Shown: piece by piece, positions 1 through 9,124 of the stretch
Layout of the letters: every line of letters starts with the position of its first letter
Position numbering within the stretch: position 1 is the stretch's first letter
Assembly: GCF_010994275.1 (NCBI RefSeq)
Contig: NZ_WMCD01000011.1
Location: forward strand, 62,001 to 126,000
Origin: Cyclobacterium jeungdonense
GTDB lineage: Bacteria > Bacteroidota > Bacteroidia > Cytophagales > Cyclobacteriaceae
DNA length: 64,000 nucleotides
Direction of reading: 5' to 3'
The notes under the pieces: model-generated
What the model was told of the DNA's origin: nothing
Databases searched by the model: none
Seen by the model: only the letters and a program-made list of their open reading frames with translations
Position numbers and translations under genes: made by a program

Positions 1-1129
1 TTTCTCCCCACCAATCTCTTGCTTGCGGAAGGGTAAAATCAGGGAAGGTACACCAACCTGGCCAAACCTTTCCCTGGTAATGATCTCCATTTGGGTAGCT
101 TAAAAAAAGGGATTTCGATTTCCCCTCGACATAAATAGGATAGGTTTCATCGGCTTTTATTCCAGGATCAAGAATGACGATTACCCGAAACCCGAGTTGC
201 TTTAAATACTGGATCAACCCTTTCGGGTCGGGAAAGGTCTTGTTGTCAAAAGTGAATACCTTATATTTCTCCATGTAGTGGATATCCAGGTAAATCACAT
301 CCCCGGGAATAGCTTTTTCCCGAAAGGTTTGGGCCAGGCGAATCACTTCCTTATCTGGATAATAGGAATAACGGCATTGCTGATAACCAAGGGCCCATTT
401 TGGGGGAAGCGGGGTATTGCCGGTCAACCCGCCATAGGCAGAAAGAACCTGCGAAACCGAATCGTCGTGTATAAAATAATAATCCAAATCACCGTCTTCT
501 GCCGAAAAGTAAGAAAACCGGTTATTCCCTGCCCCGAAGTTAAAGGTGGTTTTGTGGGTATTATCAAAAAATATTCCATAAGCCAGTCCATGATGAAGCC
601 CCATGTAAAAGGGAATGGAAAGATACAAGGGATCGTCATCAACTCCGTAGCCAAAGTGATCTGTATTCCAATGCGTATAGCTTTGGCCGTAGCGGTTCAG
701 TCTGCCCGTCTTTTCTCCCAATCCAATAAACTTCTCCCATTCTTGTAGCTTTTTGTAGGTACTGACTTCCGTGCCCAGCCAATTTATCCCGAAATCGGGA
801 TCGTCTTCAGAGATCGTCAAGCCAGAACTAGTTTTGAAGATAAGGGATAAATTTTCCTTGCGTAGAAACAGATGGATTTTACTTGTTTTTAGAATCAAAT
901 GCCGATCGTCTTCTTCAAACCCATAACTATTTTCTTTTGGAGAAGCGGTGACCGAATAGGGATTGCCGTCCAATTCCTTTTGCTTTCCAACCCTGATTCG
1001 AATGCTGTTTTCCGCAAAAACCTGAATTTCAAAAGTACAAGCGGTAGTGGTTCCGACCAGCCCGGTGGGCGTTAAATGGTAAGAATCAATCTGTCCGGGA
1101 ACTACTGGTAGGGAGTTGTTTTTTTTCAT
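1..1129 (-). CDS. Glycoside hydrolase family 31 alpha-glucosidase (5' part only)
   Basis: The reading frame runs from an ATG at 1129 leftwards and is still open at base 1, so only about 376 N-terminal residues are seen. The N-terminal beta-sandwich of GH31 is followed by the start of the catalytic barrel, with PPKWALGYQQCR and then VIYLDIHYM, the GH31 signature around the first barrel strands. The nucleophile-containing motif lies outside the window. GH31 enzymes hydrolyse terminal alpha-glucosidic or alpha-xylosidic links; the substrate cannot be told here. No signal peptide is obvious after MKKNNSLPVVPG, which suggests a cytoplasmic enzyme or one exported by another route. Confidence 0.85.
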   Translation of the reverse strand, partial: MKKNNSLPVVPGQIDSYHLTPTGLVGTTTACTFEIQVFAENSIRIRVGKQKELDGNPYSVTASPKENSYGFEEDDRHLILKTSKIHLFLRKENLSLIFKTSSGLTISEDDPDFGINWLGTEVSTYKKLQEWEKFIGLGEKTGRLNRYGQSYTHWNTDHFGYGVDDDPLYLSIPFYMGLHHGLAYGIFFDNTHKTTFNFGAGNNRFSYFSAEDGDLDYYFIHDDSVSQVLSAYGGLTGNTPLPPKWALGYQQCRYSYYPDKEVIRLAQTFREKAIPGDVIYLDIHYMEKYKVFTFDNKTFPDPKGLIQYLKQLGFRVIVILDPGIKADETYPIYVEGKSKSLFLSYPNGDHYQGKVWPGWCTFPDFTLPQARDWWGE

Positions 1130-1291
1130 TTCCTTGGCTACTTTTCTTTTTCAATGTAAGCATGATAAATTGGTTAGAAAAACGCTTTCGCCGATGCAGT
1201 CCGAATATGCGGTTTATTTAAATATAAAAGTTACACTTTCCCTAAGATCATAAATTGTGCCGTTAAGAGGAATTCGGTAAATTAGATATAT

Positions 1292-1384
1292 GAAATCGAG
1301 CCTGCCTTAGATAGGCATGACGCATGTGGCACACGAAGGGATGATTACAAAGAACCTGCCTACCGGTAGGCAGGTGCGAGATTC
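1292..1384 (+). repeat. Leader-repeat element, copy 1 (expanded by palindromic inserts)
   Basis: This stretch matches the elements at 6561-6721 and 30640-30710, read in the direction of the gene that follows. It begins GAAATCGAG, contains GGGATGATTA and ends GCGAGATTC. Two palindromic inserts set this copy apart: TGCCT-TAGAT-AGGCA near 1303-1316, and a perfect 22-bp palindrome (CCTGCCTACC/GGTAGGCAGG core) at 1354-1375. The element lies 80 bp upstream of the gene starting at 1465. The rest of 1130-1464 is AT-rich and holds no gene that I can see. Confidence 0.6.
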
Positions 1385-1464
1385 TCCCAATTTAACATCG
1401 GGGCAGGCTATCCGGACCTTCGGTGCGGGACAAGTTATGACCATCAAAAGAAAACTATAAACAA

Positions 1465-2565
1465 ATGAAAATAACCATTATTATTTTGATGGCATTTCAT
1501 GGGTTCATTCATTTCTTAGGTTTTTTAAAAGCCTATGAGTGGATGGAATTAAAGGAATTGCCTCTTCAAATCTCCAAAGATACGGGCATGCTTTGGCTGC
1601 TTGCTGGCATCGGTATTTTAGTTGTCACCATTGGGTATGCCTGGCAGGTAAACTACTGGTGGTACCTCGGAATGGCTCTGGCTATTTTTTCTCAGGTTTT
1701 GATAATCCTGTATTGGGGAGAGGCAAAATTCGGGACGTTACCCAATTTGGTCTTGTTTTTCCTATCCTTGGTGGCCGGAGCTAATGCCAGTTTTGAAAAA
1801 CAGGTGCATAAGGAAGTAACTGGGTTGTTTAGCCAATCTCCAGAGTCATTCGGAAAGACAGATTCTCAATCGGTTTCTTCCTACCCGGCACCGGTTCAGC
1901 GATGGCTTGAACGAACAGGAGCTTTGGATGCACCCTTGCCAGGGCAAGTATTGGTAAAACAGGATTTTCAACTAAAACTCAAACCTAACCAAGGAGACTG
2001 GTATCAGGGAACAGCCCGTCAGTATTTTAATCCGGTCAATCCTGGTTTTGTGTGGTCCTTGGATTTAAAACTAAACCCGTTGATTCAGGTAAAGGGAAGG
2101 GATAAGTTGAAAGATGGGGAAGGAGAAATGTTGATTAAAATCTGGTCACTCATTTCCATGGTCGATGAAAAAGATAATCCCAGAATAAATGAGGGCACCT
2201 TGCAGCGCTTTTTAGGCGAAATAGTTTGGTTTCCCGCTGCTGCCAAGAGCCCCTACCTGATCTGGGAAGCCCTGAATAATAACGAAGCAAAGGCCATTTT
2301 AACTGTTCAAGGAACCTCAGTATCCGGAGTTTTTACCTTTGACGAGATCGGTAGATTTGAGAAATTCCGCACCGAAAGGTACATGGGTGGGGAGGCAGAT
2401 GCCACCCGAAAGCCCTGGATCGTGGAAGCAAGGGAATACAGCAGGTTTGAAGGGGTGGAAGTCCCCTCGCTTTGTGAGGCAAGTTGGATTCTGGAAGAAG
2501 GCCCTTGGACCTGGGCGAAAATCCGTATTTTATCAATTGAAAATAAGTCCCGACCTACTCTTTAG
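1465..2565 (+). CDS. Membrane protein with C-terminal DUF6544-like domain
   Basis: 366 residues. The first 110 residues form about four hydrophobic helices (MKITIIILMAFHGFIHFLGF and on). A soluble domain follows from about residue 140, beginning PAPVQRWLERTG and containing NPGFVWSLDLKLNP, GEGEMLIKIWSL, LGEIVWFPAAA and WTWAKIRILS. These are the landmarks I associate with DUF6544. The function of the family is unknown. The gene starts 80 bp downstream of a dispersed leader repeat, with the same spacing style (ATAAACA then ATG) as two other repeat-preceded genes. Its 3' end overlaps the convergent gene at 2555-2917 by 11 bp. Confidence 0.7.
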   Translation: MKITIIILMAFHGFIHFLGFLKAYEWMELKELPLQISKDTGMLWLLAGIGILVVTIGYAWQVNYWWYLGMALAIFSQVLIILYWGEAKFGTLPNLVLFFLSLVAGANASFEKQVHKEVTGLFSQSPESFGKTDSQSVSSYPAPVQRWLERTGALDAPLPGQVLVKQDFQLKLKPNQGDWYQGTARQYFNPVNPGFVWSLDLKLNPLIQVKGRDKLKDGEGEMLIKIWSLISMVDEKDNPRINEGTLQRFLGEIVWFPAAAKSPYLIWEALNNNEAKAILTVQGTSVSGVFTFDEIGRFEKFRTERYMGGEADATRKPWIVEAREYSRFEGVEVPSLCEASWILEEGPWTWAKIRILSIENKSRPTL

Positions 2566-2917
2566 GTTTAGTTTCCCTTTTCACCAAATAATGACTGGCA
2601 GGTTTTTCATTAAGGTCCTTTCTATCCATTAGTTTCTGACCAATCTCTGCGGGGAGGGTGATTTTTATAATTTTAAAATCGCGGTAGTTGCCCATGGGTG
2701 GGCCCGGAACAGGTGATTTTTGGTAGTTCAAATCTTTGGCAAGGAAAGTAGTGGTAGATACTTCATCTGGACTTACAGCTTCAAACTGAAGGGCTTCGAA
2801 CTCTTGAAAATGATACGTTTTGTCTTTGGTTTTCCGCTCTGTTTCCAATTCCTCCTGAGCTTGCACTTGGATAGTAAATAGAAACGCAATACAGGCAAGT
2901 AGTACAAAAGGCTTCAT
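2555..2917 (-). CDS. Small secreted hypothetical protein
   Basis: 120 residues from the ATG at 2917, chosen because it opens a clear Sec signal peptide (MKPFVLLACIAFLFTIQVQAQ, with cleavage after QAQ expected). An in-frame ATG 19 codons upstream would bury that signal. The mature part is charged and soluble (EELETERKTKDKTYHF) with no motif I recognise. It is convergent with, and overlaps by 11 bp, the DUF6544-type gene. It is probably periplasmic; the function is unknown. Confidence 0.6.
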   Translation of the reverse strand: MKPFVLLACIAFLFTIQVQAQEELETERKTKDKTYHFQEFEALQFEAVSPDEVSTTTFLAKDLNYQKSPVPGPPMGNYRDFKIIKITLPAEIGQKLMDRKDLNEKPASHYLVKRETKPKE

Positions 2918-3329
2918 ATCATTTCGGTTATTGGTTACGCTATCAAAGTAAACAATTCCCTTTTCAATTCCCAATTTAATTAAAAAAAGAAAGCAAATAA
3001 TAGTAATCTGACCGGTTAAAATGGAGTACGATTGGTCTACGGGTGATACGAAAGGTTCCGATGTTCATCGGCGGTGATTGCAGATCCCCATTCCGACGAA
3101 CACGCATCCGGCAGATAGGGGAAAAAAGGCAGCACAAACAGGTGCTGTTTGTCAAAAACGGTGATAGGCCTAATTCTAATGCGCCACCTGTGAGATTCTC
3201 CAATCAAATTAATCCCGCTTTATTTTGAATTCATCCATTGGATATAGTTTCTTTATATAAAATAATTGCTTCGGGAGGGCAAAATCCAGTCATTTTGTTG
3301 TTTTTAATAATCTATATCCTTACCTGAAA
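2918..3329. other. Intergenic region without a gene
   Basis: This 412-bp spacer separates divergent genes and should hold both promoters. It contains a small hairpin CAGCAC-AAACAG-GTGCTG near 3130-3150. Short open frames here have no start context or family resemblance, and I call none of them. Confidence 0.5.
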
Positions 3330-4607
3330 ATGAGAATTTTACTTTTTATAGCGGTAGCCGCATTTGTTTTGAATCAGAGCCAGGCACAGGATTTTCCCCT
3401 TCGGGTTTATTCAGATAAGGATAGCAGTTCGTATGCCGGTCTCAGGCTTACTGGCCAGGTGTGGATGCGCTATAATGAAAATAATCCGGGTACCCTGATT
3501 AATGGAGAGCCTGCTACGTCTTTTTTTGACATATCGGTTAGGAGGCTTCGGTTTCAGGCCTATGCCCGAATCAGAGAGAAAACCAACCTCACGATGACCC
3601 TGGGCCAGAACAATATTAACTATCTCTCTGCCCGATCGGGTGAAATTCGGTTGTTGGACTTCTACGTAGATCACCGATTGCATCGGCATTTGACTGTAGG
3701 AGGTGGGCAGTCCGGATGGAATGGAACGTCCAGGTATGCAGCACCACTTACTAGCAAGTTGTTGACCCTGGATATTTCTCCATTTTTGATACCCACCGTG
3801 AACCAAAGGGATAATATTTTGCGCAAACTGAGTGCATTTATAGCGGGTCAGGCCGGTCCCTGGGACTATCGGGTAGTTTTCAGCAGGCCCTATGCACCGG
3901 TTGATAAAAGCCAAATAGGGGTTGATTCAGGCTTTGCCAGTGTCAAGCCGGGTATTCAGACAGCAATGTATTTAAAATACCAGTTTTTTGATCACGAAAG
4001 CCTCAGTCCGTTTCATGCCGGGACGTTGGGTGGGCAAAAAAAAGTGTTGGCCCTTGGCCTGGGCATGGAAAGACAAAATGAGGCAATGTGGCACCTTAAT
4101 AGCGCATCCGACACCCTGACTACGGCTATCACCCTGGTGGCCGCAGATCTATTTGGGGAAATCCCCCTTTCCGGAGAAAAGGCCTGGACCTTTTACCTGG
4201 GGTATTTTTACTACGATTTTGGGCCCAATTACCTAAGGGTTATCGGCTTTAATAATGTCGGCAGCGGCTTGAATTCACAAGGTACCTTCAGTGGTACCGG
4301 CAATGCCTGGCCTGCCATTGGTACAGGGCAATCTGGGTATTTTCAAGTTGGACATTCCTGGTCGTTGCCAGGAAGAAACGAGCGGATCCAGCCCTTTATC
4401 TCCGGACAATATTCCGATTATGACAAATTACAGGAGCCGGTTACTTTTCTGGAAGCAGGGATCAATCTACTAATGGACGGGCAACGGTCTAAGTTGACCT
4501 TGGCTTATCAAAATCGCCCCGTTTTTGATGTAGACATGAGTGGGGATCTGGTGCAGCAGCTAAGGAAAAGTTCCCTTGTTCTCCAATACCAGGTTAGACT
4601 GGAATAG
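3330..4607 (+). CDS. Outer-membrane beta-barrel porin-like protein
   Basis: 425 residues with a Sec signal (MRILLFIAVAAFVLNQSQAQ). The rest alternates short amphipathic strands with turns, for example RLRFQAYARIREKTNLTMTLGQNN and SKLTLAYQNRPVF, and ends in a strand with an aromatic-rich finish (VLQYQVRLE). This is typical of a 14-18 strand outer-membrane barrel of the phosphate-porin-like type common in Bacteroidota. The substrate is unknown. It stands alone, and a strong hairpin follows its stop codon. Confidence 0.7.
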   Translation: MRILLFIAVAAFVLNQSQAQDFPLRVYSDKDSSSYAGLRLTGQVWMRYNENNPGTLINGEPATSFFDISVRRLRFQAYARIREKTNLTMTLGQNNINYLSARSGEIRLLDFYVDHRLHRHLTVGGGQSGWNGTSRYAAPLTSKLLTLDISPFLIPTVNQRDNILRKLSAFIAGQAGPWDYRVVFSRPYAPVDKSQIGVDSGFASVKPGIQTAMYLKYQFFDHESLSPFHAGTLGGQKKVLALGLGMERQNEAMWHLNSASDTLTTAITLVAADLFGEIPLSGEKAWTFYLGYFYYDFGPNYLRVIGFNNVGSGLNSQGTFSGTGNAWPAIGTGQSGYFQVGHSWSLPGRNERIQPFISGQYSDYDKLQEPVTFLEAGINLLMDGQRSKLTLAYQNRPVFDVDMSGDLVQQLRKSSLVLQYQVRLE

Positions 4608-4637
4608 CCCCCTTATAACAGTTAAGTGGCTGCCTTT

Positions 4638-4673
4638 TGTAAAGGGCCGGATTTAATAACCCGGCCCTTTACA
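4638..4673. terminator. Bidirectional hairpin terminator
   Basis: A 13-bp perfect stem (core AAAGGGCCGG / CCGGCCCTTT) with a 10-nt AT-rich loop sits between the convergent porin gene (stop 4607) and the M1 peptidase gene (stop 4694). A T-run is weak on either side, but the placement and symmetry suit termination from both directions. Confidence 0.75.
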
Positions 4674-4693
4674 TTACTTAAATTACTTAAAAC

Positions 4694-6541
4694 CTACTCC
4701 CTGGTCCAATCATTGTCTCCCCTGTTAATGTCTGCTAGCCTAAGGGAAGGATCAATGGATAGGCTTTGGATAGCTGAAAGGGGTTCATCGAGGATTACTT
4801 CAGTACTCGTGCGTGTCCAGGGCCATCGTTGGGTGCGAACCCTTTCTGGAAATCCAGCCTCCTCGGGTTTGTTTCCCCGCATAATGGTTAAGGGCAAATA
4901 AATGGTTTCTTGCTTGCCACCGATATAGGTAACTACGAAATCAATGGGCATGGGCATCATACCTTTTCTCTCAAGAATCACCTTGGTCTTACCATTTTCT
5001 TCGCTTACGGAGGAAATGGAATAATCTATGGATTTGGTAGTGTATATCCAATATTCCTTAAACCAATCCAATTCCAGCCCACTGGCCTTTTCCATAATTC
5101 GGGTAATATCATTGGCATTGGGATGTTTGAACTTCCATTCATTCCAGTATTGCAACATCGCCTCGTCCCTGACTTCTTCTCCAATGATATAGCCCATCTG
5201 AGCAAGAAAAAGGGCTCCTTTGGAGTAAGCTGCGACCCCATAGGCCGTATTGGTATGGTAATGGTCAGCATGGGTAGCCATGGGTTCTTCCAGGCCGGAT
5301 TTCGCCAGCTTTTCGTAACTGGCATAGGCTCCGAACTGTGGAAAACCTGAAGGATCCTCGGAAAAGATAGCGGCCATGCAGCGGTTGCTGGCAAAGGTGG
5401 TAAATCCTTCGTCCATCCAGGGATACAAGGACTCGTTGGAACCTAATACTCCCTGAAACCAACTGTGGGCCAGTTCGTGTACCGTTACACCCACCAGACT
5501 TCCCAATGTACGTTGGCCGGTAATCAACGTAGACATGGGGTATTCCATTCCTCCATCTCCTCCTTGAATAACCGAAAATTGCTGATAGGGATATTGCCCG
5601 TAATGCTCACTAAAAAAGTTCATGGCTTTTCGAGTATATTCCGGTAACGCGGCCCAGTTTTTCTCCGTCTTTGAATTTTTTTCGTACAAAAAATGCAGGG
5701 TAATGCCGTTGTCCATAACCAACTTATCATGGGTGAAATCAGGATTCGCAGCCCACATAAAATCATGGACCTGGGGCGCATAAAAATGCCAGGTTAGCCT
5801 GGATTCGCTGTTTTGGTTTATGCTTTCTCCGGGTGCTTCATAGCCGTGGCCTATTTCATTGGCATTTTGAAGGTAACCGGTTCCACCCAGTACATAGTCT
5901 TTGTCGATGGTTATCTTTACATCAAAATTCCCCCAGGTCCCATAAAATTCCCTTCCAATATAAGGATTAGCATGCCAGCCTTGCTCGTCGTAATTGGCTA
6001 ATTTTGGATACCATTGGGCCATGCTGTACCGGATGCCTTCTGCATTGTCTCTGCCCGATCGTCTGACCTGTAGAGGCACCTGTGCTTCAAATTCGGATTC
6101 AAAGATGACCGTACTGTTTGGTAAAATGGGTTCCTGTAGGCTAACTTCGAGCACCGAACCTACCTCTTCCATAGACACGGGTTGGCCGTTCATCTGCAGG
6201 CTGGTCACCCGCATGTAGCCTATTTCTTCAGGGGATAAATTGAAAATCCTTTCCCCAACTCTTCGATCCGGGTCTGCGATGGTTCGGGACCTTTCATCCA
6301 TCATGCTGTTCGGTTGAAAGGCATTGTAATACAAATGAAAAAATACCTGGTGTAAGGTGTCCGGTGAATGGTTGGAATAAGCGATGATTTGGTTGCCCCG
6401 ATACCGATTTGTGGAGACATCCATATCCACTTCCATCTGGTAATTGATGGACTGTTGCCATCGGGTAGATTGGGCATGGCTATCGTAGCTGGAAAATGCC
6501 AGGAAAAGCCCCCAAATAAAAAAAAAGGTATGTTTTTTCAT
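4694..6541 (-). CDS. M1 family zinc aminopeptidase, secreted
   Basis: 615 residues with a signal peptide (MKKHTFFFIWGLFLAFSSYDSHAQS). The exopeptidase motif GGMEYP is at residues 330-335, the zinc motif HELAH at 355-359 and the third zinc ligand E378 in WMDEGFTTF, the full gluzincin M1 set. It probably trims N-terminal residues from peptides in the periplasm or at the cell surface. The C-terminus after about residue 530 is a short beta-rich part, without the long ERAP-like helical domain. The upstream leader carries two tandem copies of a dispersed repeat. Confidence 0.9.
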   Translation of the reverse strand: MKKHTFFFIWGLFLAFSSYDSHAQSTRWQQSINYQMEVDMDVSTNRYRGNQIIAYSNHSPDTLHQVFFHLYYNAFQPNSMMDERSRTIADPDRRVGERIFNLSPEEIGYMRVTSLQMNGQPVSMEEVGSVLEVSLQEPILPNSTVIFESEFEAQVPLQVRRSGRDNAEGIRYSMAQWYPKLANYDEQGWHANPYIGREFYGTWGNFDVKITIDKDYVLGGTGYLQNANEIGHGYEAPGESINQNSESRLTWHFYAPQVHDFMWAANPDFTHDKLVMDNGITLHFLYEKNSKTEKNWAALPEYTRKAMNFFSEHYGQYPYQQFSVIQGGDGGMEYPMSTLITGQRTLGSLVGVTVHELAHSWFQGVLGSNESLYPWMDEGFTTFASNRCMAAIFSEDPSGFPQFGAYASYEKLAKSGLEEPMATHADHYHTNTAYGVAAYSKGALFLAQMGYIIGEEVRDEAMLQYWNEWKFKHPNANDITRIMEKASGLELDWFKEYWIYTTKSIDYSISSVSEENGKTKVILERKGMMPMPIDFVVTYIGGKQETIYLPLTIMRGNKPEEAGFPERVRTQRWPWTRTSTEVILDEPLSAIQSLSIDPSLRLADINRGDNDWTRE

Positions 6542-6560
6542 CTGTTTATATGTTTTTTTC

Positions 6561-6721
6561 AGCGGTCAGATGGAATCTCGCATGATCGATAATCATCCCA
6601 CTGTGTGACGTTTTCGTCATGCTCGATTTCATATGATTATAATTGTTTTTTAGCGGCCATATGGAATCTCGCATGCTTTATAATCATCCCTCCGTGTGAC
6701 GTTTTCGTCATGCTCAATTTC
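6561..6721 (-). repeat. Leader-repeat element, copies 2 and 3 in tandem
   Basis: Two copies with a 91-bp period (AGCGG starts at 6561 and 6652) lie directly upstream of the M1 peptidase gene and are oriented like that gene. Read on the minus strand, each has GAAATCGAGCATG or a variant, the hairpin GACG-AAAA-CGTC, GGGATGATTAT and CATGCGAGATTCC. The outer 13-mers are imperfect inverted repeats of each other. The same element is upstream of 29259-30620 and, altered, upstream of 1465. Confidence 0.8.
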
Positions 6722-6832
6722 ATTTGTTTCTAAATTTTTGCTCTAAAATAAAGCAAATTAAGACGGTCGCCAAACCGTTTATCCTTGTTACCGGTTATTA
6801 GTAAATATTGGAAGGGGAAAGGAAATAGAACC

Positions 6833-9124
6833 ATGACTGAACGAAAGGCTTTTTGGAGACTGGTAGGTGCCATCGCACTCACCGTATTTTTTGTTTATAG
6901 CTGGGATGGACTGCGATTTAATTATGATTTTGAAAATTTTTTTCAACAAGGGGATGCGGATCTGGAATTTTATCAGGAATACCGGTCCACCTTCGAAAAT
7001 GACAACGATTACCTTCTCCTGGCTCTGGGAAGGCGACCGGATATCTACGATAGCCTTTTCCTTGAAAAAGCCTTGCAATTGGAAAATAAAATCAGGGAAT
7101 TCGACGGGGTAGAGGAGGTAAATTCTTTGCTCCGCATGAATGAACCTCGGATCAGCCCCTTTGGGGTTAGCCTCAGACCATTAATGGATTGGTCTTCTCC
7201 TGAAGCGCTGTCCCAGACAGCCGAAAAACTTTCTGAGGGCGGACAATGGCAGGGAAGCCTGATTAGCGAAAACCAGAAGTACCTTTTATTGGTGATAAGG
7301 AATCAACAACTTATCGGGAAGGAAGCTGGTGATTCCCTTTACCGGTCTATCGAAGATGCGGTGCAGAACGCAGGCCTTCCGGATTATAAAATTGCGGGAA
7401 AAATAAGAGCACAGGGAGAATTCGTCAGCTTGCTTCAGGAAGAGTTTACGCTTTTTCTTGGCTTGGCGGTTATCTGGGTGTTGCTATTGTTATGGGCATT
7501 GTACCGCAGTTGGTGGGCGGTTCTGCTTCCTTTCATAATCATCGTTATGGGCGTTTTTTGGGCGGGTTCTTTTCTGTTGGCTACTGGAGGGCAACTGGAT
7601 GTAATGCTGGTCATGCAGCCTCCGATCCTAATGGTCATTGGGTTAAGTGGCCTGGTTCATTTTTTAAATCACTATCAACAATCCCTGCGGGACTCCTTTC
7701 CAAAAGAAAAGGCAGTTTTCGCTATGTGTAAGGAGTTAACCCTTCCCGTATTTTTGACGGCGTTGACGACTTCCCTGGGGTTTCTTTCTTTATATTTTAC
7801 CAATATTTACAGCTTGCGGTGGTTTGGTGTCTACACTGGGTTGGGAGTTCTTTTTATGTTTCTGGCTTTGGTTACCCTTCTGCCTTGGGCCTTGCTGGTA
7901 TTTCCACCACTTTCATCGCCTAAAAACCAGGTATGGGCCCGACGCTGGGATCGGGTATTGGGCTTGGTTTTCAAAAAAGTGATTACCAAGGGGAGCCGCA
8001 TTTCCTTGATTTTTGTAGTTATTAGTTTGGTTGCTGGATATTTTATGTCCCAGGTGAAAACCAATGGCTACATCGTGGATAGCTTACCCCAAGATCACCC
8101 TCTAAAAGAGGATTTTCGATTTTTTGATCAAACCTTTGACGGGTCGAAGCCTTTGGAAGTTTTTTTGGAAGTAGGGGATCCCGAAAGGGGAATATTTGAC
8201 TATGCCGTCATGCAGGAAATAAAAAAACTGGAGGATTTTATAAGTAATAATTACGCTACGGGAGCTATATTGTCTCCACTCACTCTTGTGAAGGGAATAA
8301 ATAAGGCACAAAATAGGGGGAATCCAAATGCCTACACCTTGCCTTCAGAGGCTGGTTATGAACGAATGGTCCCGGTAATGGAGCGATGGATAAATGAAAA
8401 CGAATGGAAATTGTGGACGGAAAATAAAAAAGCCGGTAGAATTTCGGCTCGTGCCAAGGATGTGGGAAGCTTTATAGGGTACCAGCAGCACGAAAAACTA
8501 AGCGCATTTGTAGCCAATGAAGTGGACGAAAATTTGCTACAGGTACGGCTAACCGGTACTTCCTTTCTGATCGATAAAAGTCACGAACAGGTTACTCAGA
8601 AAGTTTTTTCAGGATTGGGATTCGCCTTTTTGTTGGTGGTTTTGGTGATAGGCTTGCTTTACAAGTCCTGGAGAGTTGCGCTTATTGCATTGCTTCCGAA
8701 CGTCATTCCTTTGGTATGGGTTGGCGGTGTAATGTTTTTGTTGGACGTTGATTTCAAATTATCCACGTCCATTGTATTTGCGATTGCTTTTGGAATCGCC
8801 GTGGACGACAGCATTCATTTTCTAAGCAGCCTTCGCATGCAACTAGCCAAAGGGCTTTCTTTCGAGAAATCGCTCTGCGTTACCTTTCTTACCACAGGCA
8901 AAGCGATCATACTTACGACCATTATCCTTTCTTCCGGATTTTTAGTGTTGGCTTTCAGTAATTTGGAAATCGCTTGGTTTACAGGGGTTTTGGTGGGATT
9001 AGCCCTGTTTTTTGCTTTAGTGGCAGATCTATTTTGGCTACCGGTGCTATTGAAATACCTTCAAAAATGGATTCAAAAAAGGACCAGCGCGGTTATTCAG
9101 GATAGGCAAAAACTGCCGAAATAG
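6833..9124 (+). CDS. RND/MMPL-type membrane exporter
   Basis: 763 residues from the ATG at 6833; a TTG 48 bp upstream is in frame but lacks support. It has the RND duplication: one helix near the N-terminus, a large extracytoplasmic loop (about 40-220), a block of five or six helices with the sterol-sensing-like stretch PPILMVIGLSGLVHFLNHYQ, a second loop, and a second helix block with FAIAFGIAVDDSIHFLSSLR. These are the hallmarks of 'predicted exporters of the RND superfamily' and of the hopanoid/lipid transporters. The cargo is probably lipid or another hydrophobic molecule. No membrane-fusion partner is adjacent. Confidence 0.85.
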   Translation: MTERKAFWRLVGAIALTVFFVYSWDGLRFNYDFENFFQQGDADLEFYQEYRSTFENDNDYLLLALGRRPDIYDSLFLEKALQLENKIREFDGVEEVNSLLRMNEPRISPFGVSLRPLMDWSSPEALSQTAEKLSEGGQWQGSLISENQKYLLLVIRNQQLIGKEAGDSLYRSIEDAVQNAGLPDYKIAGKIRAQGEFVSLLQEEFTLFLGLAVIWVLLLLWALYRSWWAVLLPFIIIVMGVFWAGSFLLATGGQLDVMLVMQPPILMVIGLSGLVHFLNHYQQSLRDSFPKEKAVFAMCKELTLPVFLTALTTSLGFLSLYFTNIYSLRWFGVYTGLGVLFMFLALVTLLPWALLVFPPLSSPKNQVWARRWDRVLGLVFKKVITKGSRISLIFVVISLVAGYFMSQVKTNGYIVDSLPQDHPLKEDFRFFDQTFDGSKPLEVFLEVGDPERGIFDYAVMQEIKKLEDFISNNYATGAILSPLTLVKGINKAQNRGNPNAYTLPSEAGYERMVPVMERWINENEWKLWTENKKAGRISARAKDVGSFIGYQQHEKLSAFVANEVDENLLQVRLTGTSFLIDKSHEQVTQKVFSGLGFAFLLVVLVIGLLYKSWRVALIALLPNVIPLVWVGGVMFLLDVDFKLSTSIVFAIAFGIAVDDSIHFLSSLRMQLAKGLSFEKSLCVTFLTTGKAIILTTIILSSGFLVLAFSNLEIAWFTGVLVGLALFFALVADLFWLPVLLKYLQKWIQKRTSAVIQDRQKLPK

